Below the pieces are notes generated by a model. The model was not told where the DNA came from, did no database searches, and saw only the letters and a program-made list of their open reading frames with translations. A program made the position numbers and the translations under genes. From NCBI GenBank assembly GCA_963748985.1, contig CAVVKQ010000010.1:1-64000 (forward strand): a stretch of 64,000 bases of DNA. The letters run 5' to 3'. Origin of the DNA: RPQJ01 sp963748985. Lineage in GTDB: Bacteria; Pseudomonadota; Gammaproteobacteria; Steroidobacterales; Steroidobacteraceae. This document shows positions 43,813 through 52,124 of this stretch, one piece after another (position 1 is the first letter of the stretch; every line of letters begins with the position of its first letter).

Positions 43813-45510
43813 ATGAACTCGCTTCGTCGCTCGTTGTTCCTCGCCTTCATTGCCCTGTTGTCCGCCTGTGCGGGCAACCCCATGCCGGGACAGGCCTACA
43901 CACCCGAGGCCGCGTCGACGGGGCTGGGCGGAACTGTCGCGATGCCGGACTCGTTCAGCGCCGACGTCGCTGCGCGCATCCTGTCGGCCGGAGGCAACGC
44001 CGTGGATGCAGCCGTGGCAGGCGCCCTCGTGCTGGCCGTGACTTACCCGGAAGCCGGCAACCTTGGCGGAGGCGGCTTCATGCTGACCTACGTCGATGGC
44101 GCCGCGCAGTTCCTCGACTACCGTGAGACGGCCCCCGCGACCGCGACGCGCGACATGTACCTCGATGCCCGGGGTGACGTGATCGAAGGCTTGAGCCTGA
44201 CGGGACACCGCGCCGTTGGTGTGCCCGGGACCGTGGCGGGGCTCTGGGAAGCGCATCAGCGTTACGGCAGGCTGCCGTGGCACGACGTGAGCGAGCCCGC
44301 GGTGCAACTGGCGCAGCGTGGGTTCCAGGTGCCACCCCTGCTGGTTGAGCGGGCCACGGCAGAACAGCCGCGCTTCGAGCACACCAACTTCGCGCAGTAT
44401 TTTGGCGAACTGCGCCTTGGCGCCTGGTTCCGGCAGCCAGAGCTCGCAGCAACCCTGCAGCGAATCCAGGACTCCGGTCCAGGCGGCTTCTACGAGGGAG
44501 AGACGGCGGACCTGATCGTCGGCGAAATGCAGCGCGGTGGTGGGTTGATCACGCCGCAGGACCTGCGCAAGTACCGCGCCGTCTGGCGTGAACCGCTGCG
44601 CAGCTCATGGCGCGACCAGACCCTGCTGTCGTCGCCGCCGCCGAGTTCAGGCGGCTTTGCACTGGTGCAGTTCCTGGGAATGAAGGACGCGCGCACCGTT
44701 GACTTCGAGGGCGTCGCGCACAACTCACCCCAGTACGTGCACCTCGTGGCCGAGATCGCCAAGCGGGTGTATGCCGACCGCGCCGAGTATGCGGGCGACC
44801 CGGCATTCGTCGAGGTGCCGATCGCCCGGCTGGTCGATCCGACATACGTCCGCGAGCGCGCGGCAGACGTGAACCCCAGTGCGATCTCGCCCGCGCAGGG
44901 CGTCGGCCCCGGGCTCGCCGAACCGCGCCACACGACGCATTTTTCCATCGTCGACCGCTGGGGTAACGCCGTCGCCAACACCTACACGTTGAACTCGGAC
45001 TTCGGCAGCGGCGTGGTGGTTCCCGGCGCCGGCTTCCTGCTCAACAACGAGATGGACGACTTCAGCGCCAAGGCCGGCGTGCCGAATGTGTATGGGCTGC
45101 TTGGCGGCGACGCGAATGCAATCCAGCCCGGCAAGCGCATGTTGTCGTCGATGTCGCCGACGATGCTGCTCGACCGCGATGACCGCGTCACGATGGTCGT
45201 GGGCTCGATGGGTGGCTCGACGATCATCACTGGCGTGGTGCAGATGCTGGTCGACGTCGTCGACTTCCGCATGACGGCACAGCAGGCGGTATCCGCACCG
45301 CGATTCCATCACCAGGGGTTGCCGATCAATCTGCTGACCTACGACGGCGCCTTCGCGCCCGCCGTCCTGGAGACCCTGCGGCAGCGGGGTTATACGGTGG
45401 AACCGCATGCATGGCCGCTCGGTGACGTGCAGCTCATCGTTCGCACTCCGGCAGGATGGGATGCCGCGTCTGACCCGCGCGGCCGCGGTGAAGTGCGCCT
45501 GCTTCCGTGA
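43813..45510 (+). CDS. ggt: Gamma-glutamyltransferase (lipoprotein)
   Basis: A 565-residue proenzyme of the Ntn-hydrolase family that transfers or hydrolyses gamma-glutamyl groups of glutathione in the periplasm. The signal peptide ends in a lipobox LSAC (Cys19), so it is probably lipid-anchored, which is uncommon among soluble periplasmic GGTs. Autocleavage should occur before Thr374 in TTHFSIVD, generating large and small subunits. Substrate-binding blocks RAVGVPGT, NEMDDFS and MVVGSMGGS are all present (glycine-rich oxyanion hole). Confidence 0.93.
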   Translation: MNSLRRSLFLAFIALLSACAGNPMPGQAYTPEAASTGLGGTVAMPDSFSADVAARILSAGGNAVDAAVAGALVLAVTYPEAGNLGGGGFMLTYVDGAAQFLDYRETAPATATRDMYLDARGDVIEGLSLTGHRAVGVPGTVAGLWEAHQRYGRLPWHDVSEPAVQLAQRGFQVPPLLVERATAEQPRFEHTNFAQYFGELRLGAWFRQPELAATLQRIQDSGPGGFYEGETADLIVGEMQRGGGLITPQDLRKYRAVWREPLRSSWRDQTLLSSPPPSSGGFALVQFLGMKDARTVDFEGVAHNSPQYVHLVAEIAKRVYADRAEYAGDPAFVEVPIARLVDPTYVRERAADVNPSAISPAQGVGPGLAEPRHTTHFSIVDRWGNAVANTYTLNSDFGSGVVVPGAGFLLNNEMDDFSAKAGVPNVYGLLGGDANAIQPGKRMLSSMSPTMLLDRDDRVTMVVGSMGGSTIITGVVQMLVDVVDFRMTAQQAVSAPRFHHQGLPINLLTYDGAFAPAVLETLRQRGYTVEPHAWPLGDVQLIVRTPAGWDAASDPRGRGEVRLLP

Positions 45511-45703
45511 ACCGTGAAACAAATTGAAGAGCCCGGGCTGGAAATTGCTGCGCTGTTGCGGATCTAATACATTGGCGTATATTCAATCTGTAGACGGCTG
45601 ATTCTCCAAGGTTTTTACATATCTCAGCAATTTGTAGACCAAGGATTAACAGTCGCTCTTAATTGATTGAAAAATAACATTTTTCAGATGTCAGAGGCGT
45701 GCA
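45511..45703 (+). promoter_or_regulatory. AT-rich gap with candidate promoter and dyad operator
   Basis: This 193-base stretch is far richer in A and T than the rest of the window. A plausible sigma70 promoter reads TTGCGG (45556-45561), 16 bases, TATATT (45578-45583). A perfect inverted repeat TGAAAAAT-AAC-ATTTTTCA covers 45668-45686, 17 bases before the next ATG, and could be an operator or a weak hairpin. It precedes the 130-residue unknown protein. Confidence 0.4.
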
Positions 45704-46096
45704 ATGACGGCACATTCGGACGACTTTCACGCGGCACTGCAGGTACTCGTTGGCACGGGCGCGGTAAAACAGCGCCTGGTCGATGCCTACCGGCGCCACC
45801 TCGCCTTGCTGCGCGAGCAGGATCTGCCGGATGCCGTTCACGATCGCTTCGCCAGGTTGCGGTCAGCCATGCACGAAGCGCCCGCCGCCGGTGGCATGAC
45901 TGCTCCCGAAGCCTCCGCCCGCAAGATGTCCGAGAAGGACGCAGCGGAACATGCGGCTGCAATCCTGGAGATGTTCGCGGTCCTGTCGGCGCTGAATGAC
46001 AGCGAAAGTGCGCCACGCCTGCGCATCGTCACGAACGACGACGACACCCTTACCAATGACTTGTTCGAAGTCCCCGCCTTCCTCAGTCGAGCTTGA
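45704..46096 (+). CDS. Small soluble protein of unknown function
   Basis: A 130-residue, mostly helical protein with no membrane segment or signal peptide; I do not recognise the family. Residues ~5-55 contain LVGTGAVKQRLVDAYRRHL and QDLPDAVHDRFARLR, and ~70-98 a second helix pair (MSEKDAAEHAAAILEMFAVL). The C-terminus is acidic and ends VPAFLSRA. It follows an AT-rich gap and overlaps the 3' end of the convergent TIR-like gene by 14 bases. AGAGG precedes the ATG. Confidence 0.65.
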   Translation: MTAHSDDFHAALQVLVGTGAVKQRLVDAYRRHLALLREQDLPDAVHDRFARLRSAMHEAPAAGGMTAPEASARKMSEKDAAEHAAAILEMFAVLSALNDSESAPRLRIVTNDDDTLTNDLFEVPAFLSRA

Positions 46097-46544
46097 ATTC
46101 GATCACGTCGAAGCGAGTCGTTTCCTCGTGACGCGCCTCCCGCTTGATCGCATCGATCAGCTGGCGCTGGTCCCAGGGCACGACGTCGTCCGCCAGTTCC
46201 TGCACCGCAGGGGCAATCGTGTCCGTGCCGCCGAACGGCTCCAGCACGATGATCGGCTTGTCGAACGCCTTGGCGCAGTGCATCTGGAACTCGACCCAGT
46301 CCACGTTCCTGCGGTATAGCGCAGCCGGCAGGATCATCACCTCGGCCTCGGCGATCTGCTTGCGCAACGATTCACGCAACGCCTCCTTGTCGCCCGACGG
46401 ACGGGCGTCCGGCGTGCTGGTGTTGCGATAGAAAAAGTTGGAACTGCTTTCGACGTATTCGAAAATCCGGTGGTAATCCTCGTCCTCCACCCACACGTGG
46501 GCGACGAACAACCGGATCGGGTTCTGCTGGGTGATGCTATTCAC
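46083..46544 (-). CDS. TIR-like (DUF1863/ThsB-type) domain protein
   Basis: A 153-residue single-domain protein resembling the MTH538/ThsB TIR-like family (DUF1863). The first strand is IRLFVAHVWVEDEDY, helix and loop follow with the 'Y..S....R' pattern typical of the family, then EVMILPAALYRRNVDWVEFQ and AKAFDKPIIVLEP. The Trp-x-x-x-Glu-type segment DWVEFQMH may hold the catalytic Glu if it is an NADase-like or cyclic-ADP-ribose-making enzyme, but TIR-like proteins can also be purely signalling. No Thoeris ThsA partner is encoded nearby. Confidence 0.65.
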   Translation of the reverse strand: MNSITQQNPIRLFVAHVWVEDEDYHRIFEYVESSSNFFYRNTSTPDARPSGDKEALRESLRKQIAEAEVMILPAALYRRNVDWVEFQMHCAKAFDKPIIVLEPFGGTDTIAPAVQELADDVVPWDQRQLIDAIKREARHEETTRFDVIEFKLD

Positions 46545-46644
46545 GGAGCCTCCGTCGACATCCTTGCTCCCGGACGAGCGTCAATAGTCTAGCCTAGCGC
46601 ATTCGGTTCCGGATCAGCTTCCAGACCCGTAGAATTGAGGTCTG

Positions 46645-47382
46645 ATGCGCTTTCTGCTCTATAACATCCGTTACGCCACGGGCACCGGCGCCGCTTTCCA
46701 CCTCCCGATCCCGGGCGCCGGCTACCTCCGCAGCGACAAACGCGTGCTGGCCCGAATCACCCGCTTCATCAAGGGGCAGGACCCGGACATCGTGGGGCTG
46801 ATCGAAATCGACACCGGCTCGATCCGCACCGGCAAGGTCAACCAGGCCGAGGTGATTGCCGATTCGCTCGGGCACTACTCGATCTACCAGTGCAAGTACG
46901 GCGCGAATTCATTCAACACCTTCGTGCCGATCCTGAACAAGCAGTCCAACGCTTTCCTGGCGGCACCGCGCGTCGAGGGGGAGCGTTTCCACTACTTCGA
47001 CACCGGCATCAAGCGCCTGATCATCGAACTCGAACTCGACGACGTCTGCGTCTTCCTGGTCCACCTCTCGCTCAAGTTCCGGCACCGGCACGCGCAGCTG
47101 CGCCAGGTTTTCGAACTCGTGAAGCGTTCGGCCAAGCCGGTGATCGTCGCAGGCGACTTCAACACCTTCTGGGGCGAGCATGAGATGTCCCTGTTCATGG
47201 AAGCGAGCGGACTGCGCAGCGCCAACGTGGAGGGCCTGCCGTCGTATCCGGCGCGCAAGCCACGCCTGGAACTCGACTTCATCCTGTATTCGAAGGGCAT
47301 CGAGATCGACTCCTTCGTGATCCCCGACGTCACCTTTTCCGACCACCGGCCGCTGGTCTGCGATTTTCACGTCACGGGCTGA
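46645..47382 (+). CDS. Endonuclease/exonuclease/phosphatase-family protein
   Basis: A 245-residue EEP-fold metal-dependent hydrolase. Landmarks in order: MRFLLYNIRYATG (N-terminal Asn), DIVGLIEIDTGS (metal-binding Glu), VHLSLKFR, VIVAGDFNTFWGE (Asp/Asn active site), LDFILYSKG and the terminal SDHRPLVCDF (catalytic His). All active-site elements are intact. Family members cut nucleic acids or dephosphorylate lipids and sugars, so the substrate is not predictable. No signal peptide. Confidence 0.88.
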   Translation: MRFLLYNIRYATGTGAAFHLPIPGAGYLRSDKRVLARITRFIKGQDPDIVGLIEIDTGSIRTGKVNQAEVIADSLGHYSIYQCKYGANSFNTFVPILNKQSNAFLAAPRVEGERFHYFDTGIKRLIIELELDDVCVFLVHLSLKFRHRHAQLRQVFELVKRSAKPVIVAGDFNTFWGEHEMSLFMEASGLRSANVEGLPSYPARKPRLELDFILYSKGIEIDSFVIPDVTFSDHRPLVCDFHVTG

Positions 47383-47411
47383 TGCGAGTCCGCGTGATTC
47401 ATGGAGGACGG

Positions 47412-49469
47412 ATGAACACTGCCGCGACTGCCTCGACATCACGCCAGTGGACGCTCGAGATCGATGCGGATCGCGTCGCCTGGCTCACCTTCGACAAGCC
47501 CGGCGCCAGCGCCAACTCGCTCTCGCGCGCCGCGATGGAAGAACTCGACGAACGCCTGCGCGAGACCGAACAGCAGCGACCGGCCGGCCTGGTCATCCGT
47601 TCCGGCAAGAGCGGCTTCATCGCGGGCGCCGACGTGTCCGAGTTCGGCCAGGTGCGCGAACCGTCGGCAGCGGTGCCCGCGATCCGTGCGGCGCATGGCG
47701 TCCTGCAGCGGCTCGAAGACCTGCCCTTCCCCACCGTCGCTGCCATCAACGGCTACTGCCTTGGCGGTGGGCTCGAACTCGCCATGGCCTGCCGTCACCG
47801 CGTCTGCGCCGACGATCCGAAGGTCACACTGGGCCTGCCGGAAGTGATGCTCGGCATTCATCCCGGCTTCGGCGGCACCGTGCGCGCTGTGCGTCTGGTG
47901 GGTGTGGCGACGGCGATGGACCTGATGCTCACCGGCAAGAACCTGCGCCCGGACAAGGCGCTGCAGGCAGGATTGATCGACGAGATCGTGCCGGCTGGAC
48001 AGTTGCGTAACGCTGCGAAAGCACTGGCGCTGCGCCCACGCGCGCGGCGCGCGGCGCCGCTGGGTCAGCGCGTGCTGAACCTGCCGCTCGTGCGCGGCCT
48101 CGTGGCCGGCAGGATCGAGAGCCAGGTCCGCCGGCGAGCACGCAAGGAGCACTACCCCGCGCCGTATGCGATCGTGGATCTCTGGCGCCGTCATGGCGCA
48201 AATCCACGTACGGGTTACGAAGCCGAGGCCCAGTCGGTCGCACGGCTCGTCTGCACCTCCACTTCACGCAACCTCGTGCGTGTGTTCTTCCTGCAGGAAA
48301 GGCTGAAGGGACTGGGCGGCAAGGAACTGCCAATGGGCGGTCATGTGCACGTCGTCGGCGCCGGCGTCATGGGCGGCGACATCGCTGCGTGGTGCGCGCT
48401 CCGCGGTTTCACCGTGACGCTGCAGGACCGCGGCGCCGAATTCGTGCAACCCGCGCTCGATCGCGCGCGAGCCTTCTTCGAGAAGCGCAGTCGCGTTCCC
48501 GGCAAAGCCGCCGAACAGCTGGCGCGATTGCAGGCGGACGTGGCAGGCCACGGGGTCGAACGTGCCGACGTGGTGATCGAGGCCATCTACGAAAACGCCG
48601 AGGCAAAGCGCGAACTGTACGCGCGCATCGAACCCCGGTTGAAGTCCGGCGCACTGCTCGCCACCAACACGTCGAGCCTCATGCTCGAGCCGCTCGCGGA
48701 GCAACTCGCGCTACCTGGCCGACTCGTCGGCCTGCACTTCTTCAACCCGGTCGCACAGATGCCGCTGGTCGAGGTGGTCGAGTCGGCCGCGACCGCGCCG
48801 CAGGCCCGCGCCGCTGCCCTCGCCTTCACTCGAGCCATCGACAAGCTGCCGCTGCCCTGTCGCAGCGCACCTGGTTTCCTGGTCAACCGGGTGCTCATGC
48901 CATACATGACCGAGGCAATGCTCGTCGCCGGCGAAGGTGTGCCACTCGCCACGATCGACGAGGTGGCCGTGAAGTTCGGCATGCCGATGGGTCCCATCGA
49001 ACTCGCTGATACCGTCGGCCTCGACGTGTGCCTGCACGTCGGCCGCATCCTGTCAGCGGCCTTCGGTGGACCCGCGCCTGACGCCGTGGCCCCGCTGGTC
49101 GCAGCCGGCAAACTCGGCAGGAAGACCGGCCAGGGCCTCTACGAATGGCGCGATGGCAAGGCGGTGAAGCCGCCGGTCGACCCCTCCGCACGCGCCCCCG
49201 CCGACCTGGAAGATCGCCTCATGCTCGCGATGGTCAACGAAGCCATGGCTGTCCTGCGCGAAGGCGTGGTGGCGGACAGCGACCTCATCGATGCCGGTGT
49301 GATATTCGGTTCAGGCTTCGCCCCGTTCCGAGGCGGGCCGTTGCGTTACGCGCGGGACCGTGGCGTGGGGGAAGTCGTGGCACGTCTCGAGGCGCTGGCG
49401 TCGACACACGGCGACAGGTTCCGACCGGATCCGGGCTGGGCGAACTTCGGTGGTCCCGGGGCGCCGTGA
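47412..49469 (+). CDS. fadJ: Fatty-acid oxidation multifunctional protein, FadB/FadJ type
   Basis: A 685-residue enoyl-CoA hydratase / 3-hydroxyacyl-CoA dehydrogenase. The start at 47412 follows GGAGGACGG. The crotonase half has GFIAGADV (68-75) and the two catalytic glutamates, Glu122 and Glu144. The dehydrogenase half begins with VVGAGVMGG at about 313-321, followed by HFFNPV and the C-terminal 3HCDH domains. It carries out two beta-oxidation steps; the thiolase partner (FadA/FadI) is not in the window, so FadB versus FadJ assignment is uncertain. Confidence 0.88.
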   Translation: MNTAATASTSRQWTLEIDADRVAWLTFDKPGASANSLSRAAMEELDERLRETEQQRPAGLVIRSGKSGFIAGADVSEFGQVREPSAAVPAIRAAHGVLQRLEDLPFPTVAAINGYCLGGGLELAMACRHRVCADDPKVTLGLPEVMLGIHPGFGGTVRAVRLVGVATAMDLMLTGKNLRPDKALQAGLIDEIVPAGQLRNAAKALALRPRARRAAPLGQRVLNLPLVRGLVAGRIESQVRRRARKEHYPAPYAIVDLWRRHGANPRTGYEAEAQSVARLVCTSTSRNLVRVFFLQERLKGLGGKELPMGGHVHVVGAGVMGGDIAAWCALRGFTVTLQDRGAEFVQPALDRARAFFEKRSRVPGKAAEQLARLQADVAGHGVERADVVIEAIYENAEAKRELYARIEPRLKSGALLATNTSSLMLEPLAEQLALPGRLVGLHFFNPVAQMPLVEVVESAATAPQARAAALAFTRAIDKLPLPCRSAPGFLVNRVLMPYMTEAMLVAGEGVPLATIDEVAVKFGMPMGPIELADTVGLDVCLHVGRILSAAFGGPAPDAVAPLVAAGKLGRKTGQGLYEWRDGKAVKPPVDPSARAPADLEDRLMLAMVNEAMAVLREGVVADSDLIDAGVIFGSGFAPFRGGPLRYARDRGVGEVVARLEALASTHGDRFRPDPGWANFGGPGAP

Positions 49470-49500
49470 TACCATCCTCCACCTTTTGCAGCCGGCCTTC

Positions 49501-50571
49501 ATGAGCAGCGATCCAACCACCGTCGAACTGAGCGTCCTGCGTGCGTTTTCACCGCTCGACGGGCTCAAGAACGAGAACCTCCGGGCGCTCGCGCGCAAGA
49601 CCGTCATCCGCGAGCTGCCGCAGGGCCGTCTCCTGTTCAAGGAAGGCGACACTGAGAAGCGGACCTACTACCTTGCGAGCGGGGTGATCGAACTGCTGTC
49701 GAGTGGCCGGGTCATCGCCACCATCCGCGGGGGCACGACGGATGCACACCATCCGATCGCGCCGATCCTGCCGCGCCACTGCACCGCTCGGGTGGCCTCC
49801 GACAAGATCGAATACCTGTCAATCGACAGCGACTTGCTCGACGTCCTGATCACCTGGGACCAGACAGGCATCTACGAAGTCGGCGAACTGGGCGCCAGCA
49901 ACGAGTCGTCGGACGACTGGATGACCATGCTGCTGCAGAGCCGGGCCTTCCACCGCATTCCGCCGGCCAACCTGCAGGCCGTGTTCATGCGTCTGCAACG
50001 GATGAATTACACGGCAGGTGACGTGGTGATCCGCCAGGGCGAGGAAGGCGACTTCTTTTACGTGATCGTCTCGGGCCGCTGCTCGGTGAGCCGCGAAACG
50101 CCACTCAACCGCGACGGCATCCGGCTCGCGGAACTGGGTATCGGCGAGACCTTCGGTGAAGAAGCGCTGATCTCCGGCGCCACGCGCAATGCCACGGTCA
50201 CGATGCTGACCGATGGCGTCCTGATGCGCCTCGCCAAGGACGACTTCAACACCCTGCTGAACGAGCCGATGTTGCAGTGGGTCGACCACGACCAGGGCCT
50301 GCAGATCGTGGCGAAGGGTGGCATGTGGCTCGACGTACGCCTGCCAAGCGAATACGAGCACTGGCACCTCGAGCCGTCGCTCAACGTCCCGCTCTACTTT
50401 ATCCGCCTGAAGATCAAGACGCTCGACCCCGCGGTCCGCTACGTCGCGGTCTGTGACAACGGCCGTCGCAGCTCTGCCGCGGCCTACATCCTGAGCGAAC
50501 GCGGTTTCGACACGCATGTGCTGCGCGGGGGCATTGCCGCTACCGGTCTCGCCGATACGCTGATCCGCTGA
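49501..50571 (+). CDS. Double cyclic-nucleotide-binding domain protein fused to rhodanese
   Basis: A 356-residue cytoplasmic protein. Residues ~15-120 form a degenerate cNMP-binding domain; ~148-258 a second one with the phosphate-binding cassette FGEEALISGATRNATV (219-234); and ~262-356 a rhodanese domain with active-site loop CDNGRRSS and Cys318. No HTH is present, so it is not a Crp-type regulator. It suggests control of a sulfur-transfer activity by a cyclic nucleotide, which is inference. The ATG is 31 bases after the fadJ stop. Confidence 0.85.
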   Translation: MSSDPTTVELSVLRAFSPLDGLKNENLRALARKTVIRELPQGRLLFKEGDTEKRTYYLASGVIELLSSGRVIATIRGGTTDAHHPIAPILPRHCTARVASDKIEYLSIDSDLLDVLITWDQTGIYEVGELGASNESSDDWMTMLLQSRAFHRIPPANLQAVFMRLQRMNYTAGDVVIRQGEEGDFFYVIVSGRCSVSRETPLNRDGIRLAELGIGETFGEEALISGATRNATVTMLTDGVLMRLAKDDFNTLLNEPMLQWVDHDQGLQIVAKGGMWLDVRLPSEYEHWHLEPSLNVPLYFIRLKIKTLDPAVRYVAVCDNGRRSSAAAYILSERGFDTHVLRGGIAATGLADTLIR

Positions 50572-50579
50572 CCAGGACA

Positions 50580-50620
50580 AGTGAGTAGTGAGTAGTGATT
50601 AGTGAATAGTGATTAGTGAG
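50580..50620 (+). repeat. Heptad direct repeats, left arm (GTGANTA type)
   Basis: Six tandem heptads of the pattern AGTGANT occupy 50580-50620: AGTGAGT twice, then AGTGATT, AGTGAAT, AGTGATT, and AGTGAG. Only the sixth base of the unit varies. They begin eight bases after the stop codon of the cNMP-rhodanese gene and run straight into the terminator stem. Confidence 0.9.
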
Positions 50621-50645
50621 AAAAAGGCCGGCAATGCCGGCCTTT
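50621..50645. terminator. Bidirectional Rho-independent terminator
   Basis: A 10-bp perfect stem, AAAGGCCGGC (50623-50632) and GCCGGCCTTT (50636-50645), with an AAT loop. Five A's lead in on the plus strand, giving a T-run for minus-strand transcripts, and the stem ends in TTT for plus-strand ones. It sits between the convergent cNMP-rhodanese and pilZ genes, so it can stop both. Confidence 0.88.
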
Positions 50646-50655
50646 CTGTTCTGGC

Positions 50656-50700
50656 TAATCACTAATCACTACTCACTACTCACTATTCACTATTCACTAC
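50656..50700 (-). repeat. Heptad direct repeats, right arm (inverted copy)
   Basis: Read on the minus strand these are GTGAATA twice, GTGAGTA twice and GTGATTA twice (plus strand TAATCAC, TACTCAC, TATTCAC). They are inverted relative to the left arm, so the two arms could fold into a long imperfect stem around the terminator. The last unit contains the pilZ stop codon (TAG, 50697-50699). Confidence 0.9.
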
Positions 50701-51059
50701 ATCGTGTGGGTAGGCTTGTCGCCGCCCAAAGCGCCGGCGAGATAGGCTTCGATCTTGCGCTGGGTGTTGCCGCGATCCTGCTCGCTGAACTGCACGCCAA
50801 TGCCCGCAGTGCGCTTGCCCTGCGCGCCTTTGGGCGTCATCCAGATGACGCGCCCGGCCACCGGCAGCTTCTCATCCTCGCCCATCAGGTTGAGCAGCAT
50901 GAACACCTCGTCGCCAAGGCGGTAATTGCTGCTCGTCGGAATGAAGAGCCCGCCGTTCTTCACGAATGGCATGTAGGCGAGGTACAGCGCGCTCTTGTCC
51001 TTGATGGTGAGAGTCAGCAGGCCAGGCTTGTTCGGTTGTCGCACGGGTGCAGGGCTCAT
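50697..51059 (-). CDS. pilZ: Type IV pilus assembly protein PilZ
   Basis: A 120-residue PilZ-domain protein of the subgroup that works with FimX/PilB in pilus assembly. KNGGLFIPT and GRVIWMTPKGAQGKRTAGIGV are the core blocks. The RxxxR motif needed to bind c-di-GMP is missing at the N-terminus, as in the Pseudomonas and Xanthomonas PilZ proteins. Location after holB is conserved in those genera. The start is 21 bases from the holB stop; its stop lies inside a heptad repeat. Confidence 0.93.
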   Translation of the reverse strand: MSPAPVRQPNKPGLLTLTIKDKSALYLAYMPFVKNGGLFIPTSSNYRLGDEVFMLLNLMGEDEKLPVAGRVIWMTPKGAQGKRTAGIGVQFSEQDRGNTQRKIEAYLAGALGGDKPTHTM

Positions 51060-51080
51060 CAGGACGTTCTCAGTGCTCCA

Positions 51081-52124
51081 TCAGCGGGCCGAGGCCGCGG
51101 CTCGCAATTCTAGCAGCAAGGTTTCGACCACGAGGGGCGCGGACGCCGAGCCTTCGAGCAGGCGGCGGGCCTCGCGCAAGCGGTCCAGTACCTGGAACGC
51201 CGCGGTTATGTTCAACTCGGCCGATGCCCTTTGCAAGGGTGAACCGGCCCGAATCGTGAGGGGATTCTCATTGGCGACCCCGGCCGCGACCTGGACGGCG
51301 GCTACGAGCCACGCTTCGAGCCAGTCGAGGCGCGTCGGCAGCCCTGCACCCTGCATGTCGCTGGCGGCGCGCGTAACTTCAATCCGGCGGTCCAGGTACG
51401 CTTCGAGCAGTCCCGCCATCTGTTCCTCGAGTCCCGCGAAATGCGGCGCCAGCGCCAGTGCCTTTAGCGGCGAACCTCCCGCGACGGCCAGCAGGCGAGC
51501 TGGCGGCACGCTGCCGAGCATCTCGGTGAGCCAGCGCAGCGCCTGCGAATTCTCTGGACGCGCCACCTCGACGCGCTGGCAACGGCTGCGCAGCGTGGCC
51601 AACAACGCAGACGGCCGCGCAGTGACCAGCACCAGCACGGTGCGTGGCGAAGGTTCCTCGAGCGTCTTGAGCAACGCATTCTGCGCCGACGGCGTCATCT
51701 TGTCGGCCGGCGCAATCACTGCCACCCGGTAGCCACGCCGCATACTCGTCATCGCGAGCTGCTCGCAGACCTCGCGCACCTGGTCGACGCCGATCGATTT
51801 CTTGTCCTCCGGGATGCTCAACCAGTGCAGGTCGGGGTGCGTCCCGGCCTTGCTGAGCAGGCACTCGGCACACTCACCGCAGGCCACGAGGCGCGCGCCG
51901 CGGCCCCCGCAGAACAACGCTGCTGCCAGCGCAGAGGCAAAACGCTCCTTGCCGACGCCGGCCGGACCCTGCAGCAGCAAACCGTGCGACAGGCGTTGCG
52001 AGGCAACCGCCGCCGTCAGCTTGTCACACGCGGACTCATGCCATGGCAGCAAGTCGATCGGCAGCGGCGTAAAGCCCTGGTCGCCGGTGCTGCCAGTGGC
52101 TTCGTCGTCCGCGTCCTCGCTCAT
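51081..52124 (-). CDS. holB: DNA polymerase III delta' subunit
   Basis: A 347-residue clamp-loader subunit. The P-loop-like GPAGVGKE (53-60) is in the AAA+ domain, and a zinc module is formed by C72, C82, C85 and C88. The sensor region TPSAQNALLKTLEEP is conserved. The delta' subunit does not hydrolyse ATP itself in E. coli. The 5' end overlaps the tmk stop by four bases. Confidence 0.95.
   Translation of the reverse strand: MSEDADDEATGSTGDQGFTPLPIDLLPWHESACDKLTAAVASQRLSHGLLLQGPAGVGKERFASALAAALFCGGRGARLVACGECAECLLSKAGTHPDLHWLSIPEDKKSIGVDQVREVCEQLAMTSMRRGYRVAVIAPADKMTPSAQNALLKTLEEPSPRTVLVLVTARPSALLATLRSRCQRVEVARPENSQALRWLTEMLGSVPPARLLAVAGGSPLKALALAPHFAGLEEQMAGLLEAYLDRRIEVTRAASDMQGAGLPTRLDWLEAWLVAAVQVAAGVANENPLTIRAGSPLQRASAELNITAAFQVLDRLREARRLLEGSASAPLVVETLLLELRAAASAR

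Noticed and set aside
45659..45841. 60-residue minus-strand frame MNGIRQILLAQQ...
   Set aside because: Lies opposite the 130-residue gene, no ribosome-binding site or domain; the plus-strand frame is better supported.
45667..45999. 110-residue plus-strand frame overlapping the unknown gene
   Set aside because: Arg-rich, starts in a dyad element without a ribosome-binding site; frame of 45704-46096 has normal composition and a helical pattern.
46083..46544. Complete Thoeris defence system
   Set aside because: Only a ThsB-like TIR-like protein is present; no ThsA (SIR2/SLOG or Macro) gene is encoded within several kilobases.
50580..50700. CRISPR array
   Set aside because: Unit length is 7 bases with no spacers; arms are inverted around a terminator.
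50697..51059. c-di-GMP receptor
   Set aside because: The RxxxR motif needed for binding is absent; it matches the pilus-assembly PilZ subgroup.
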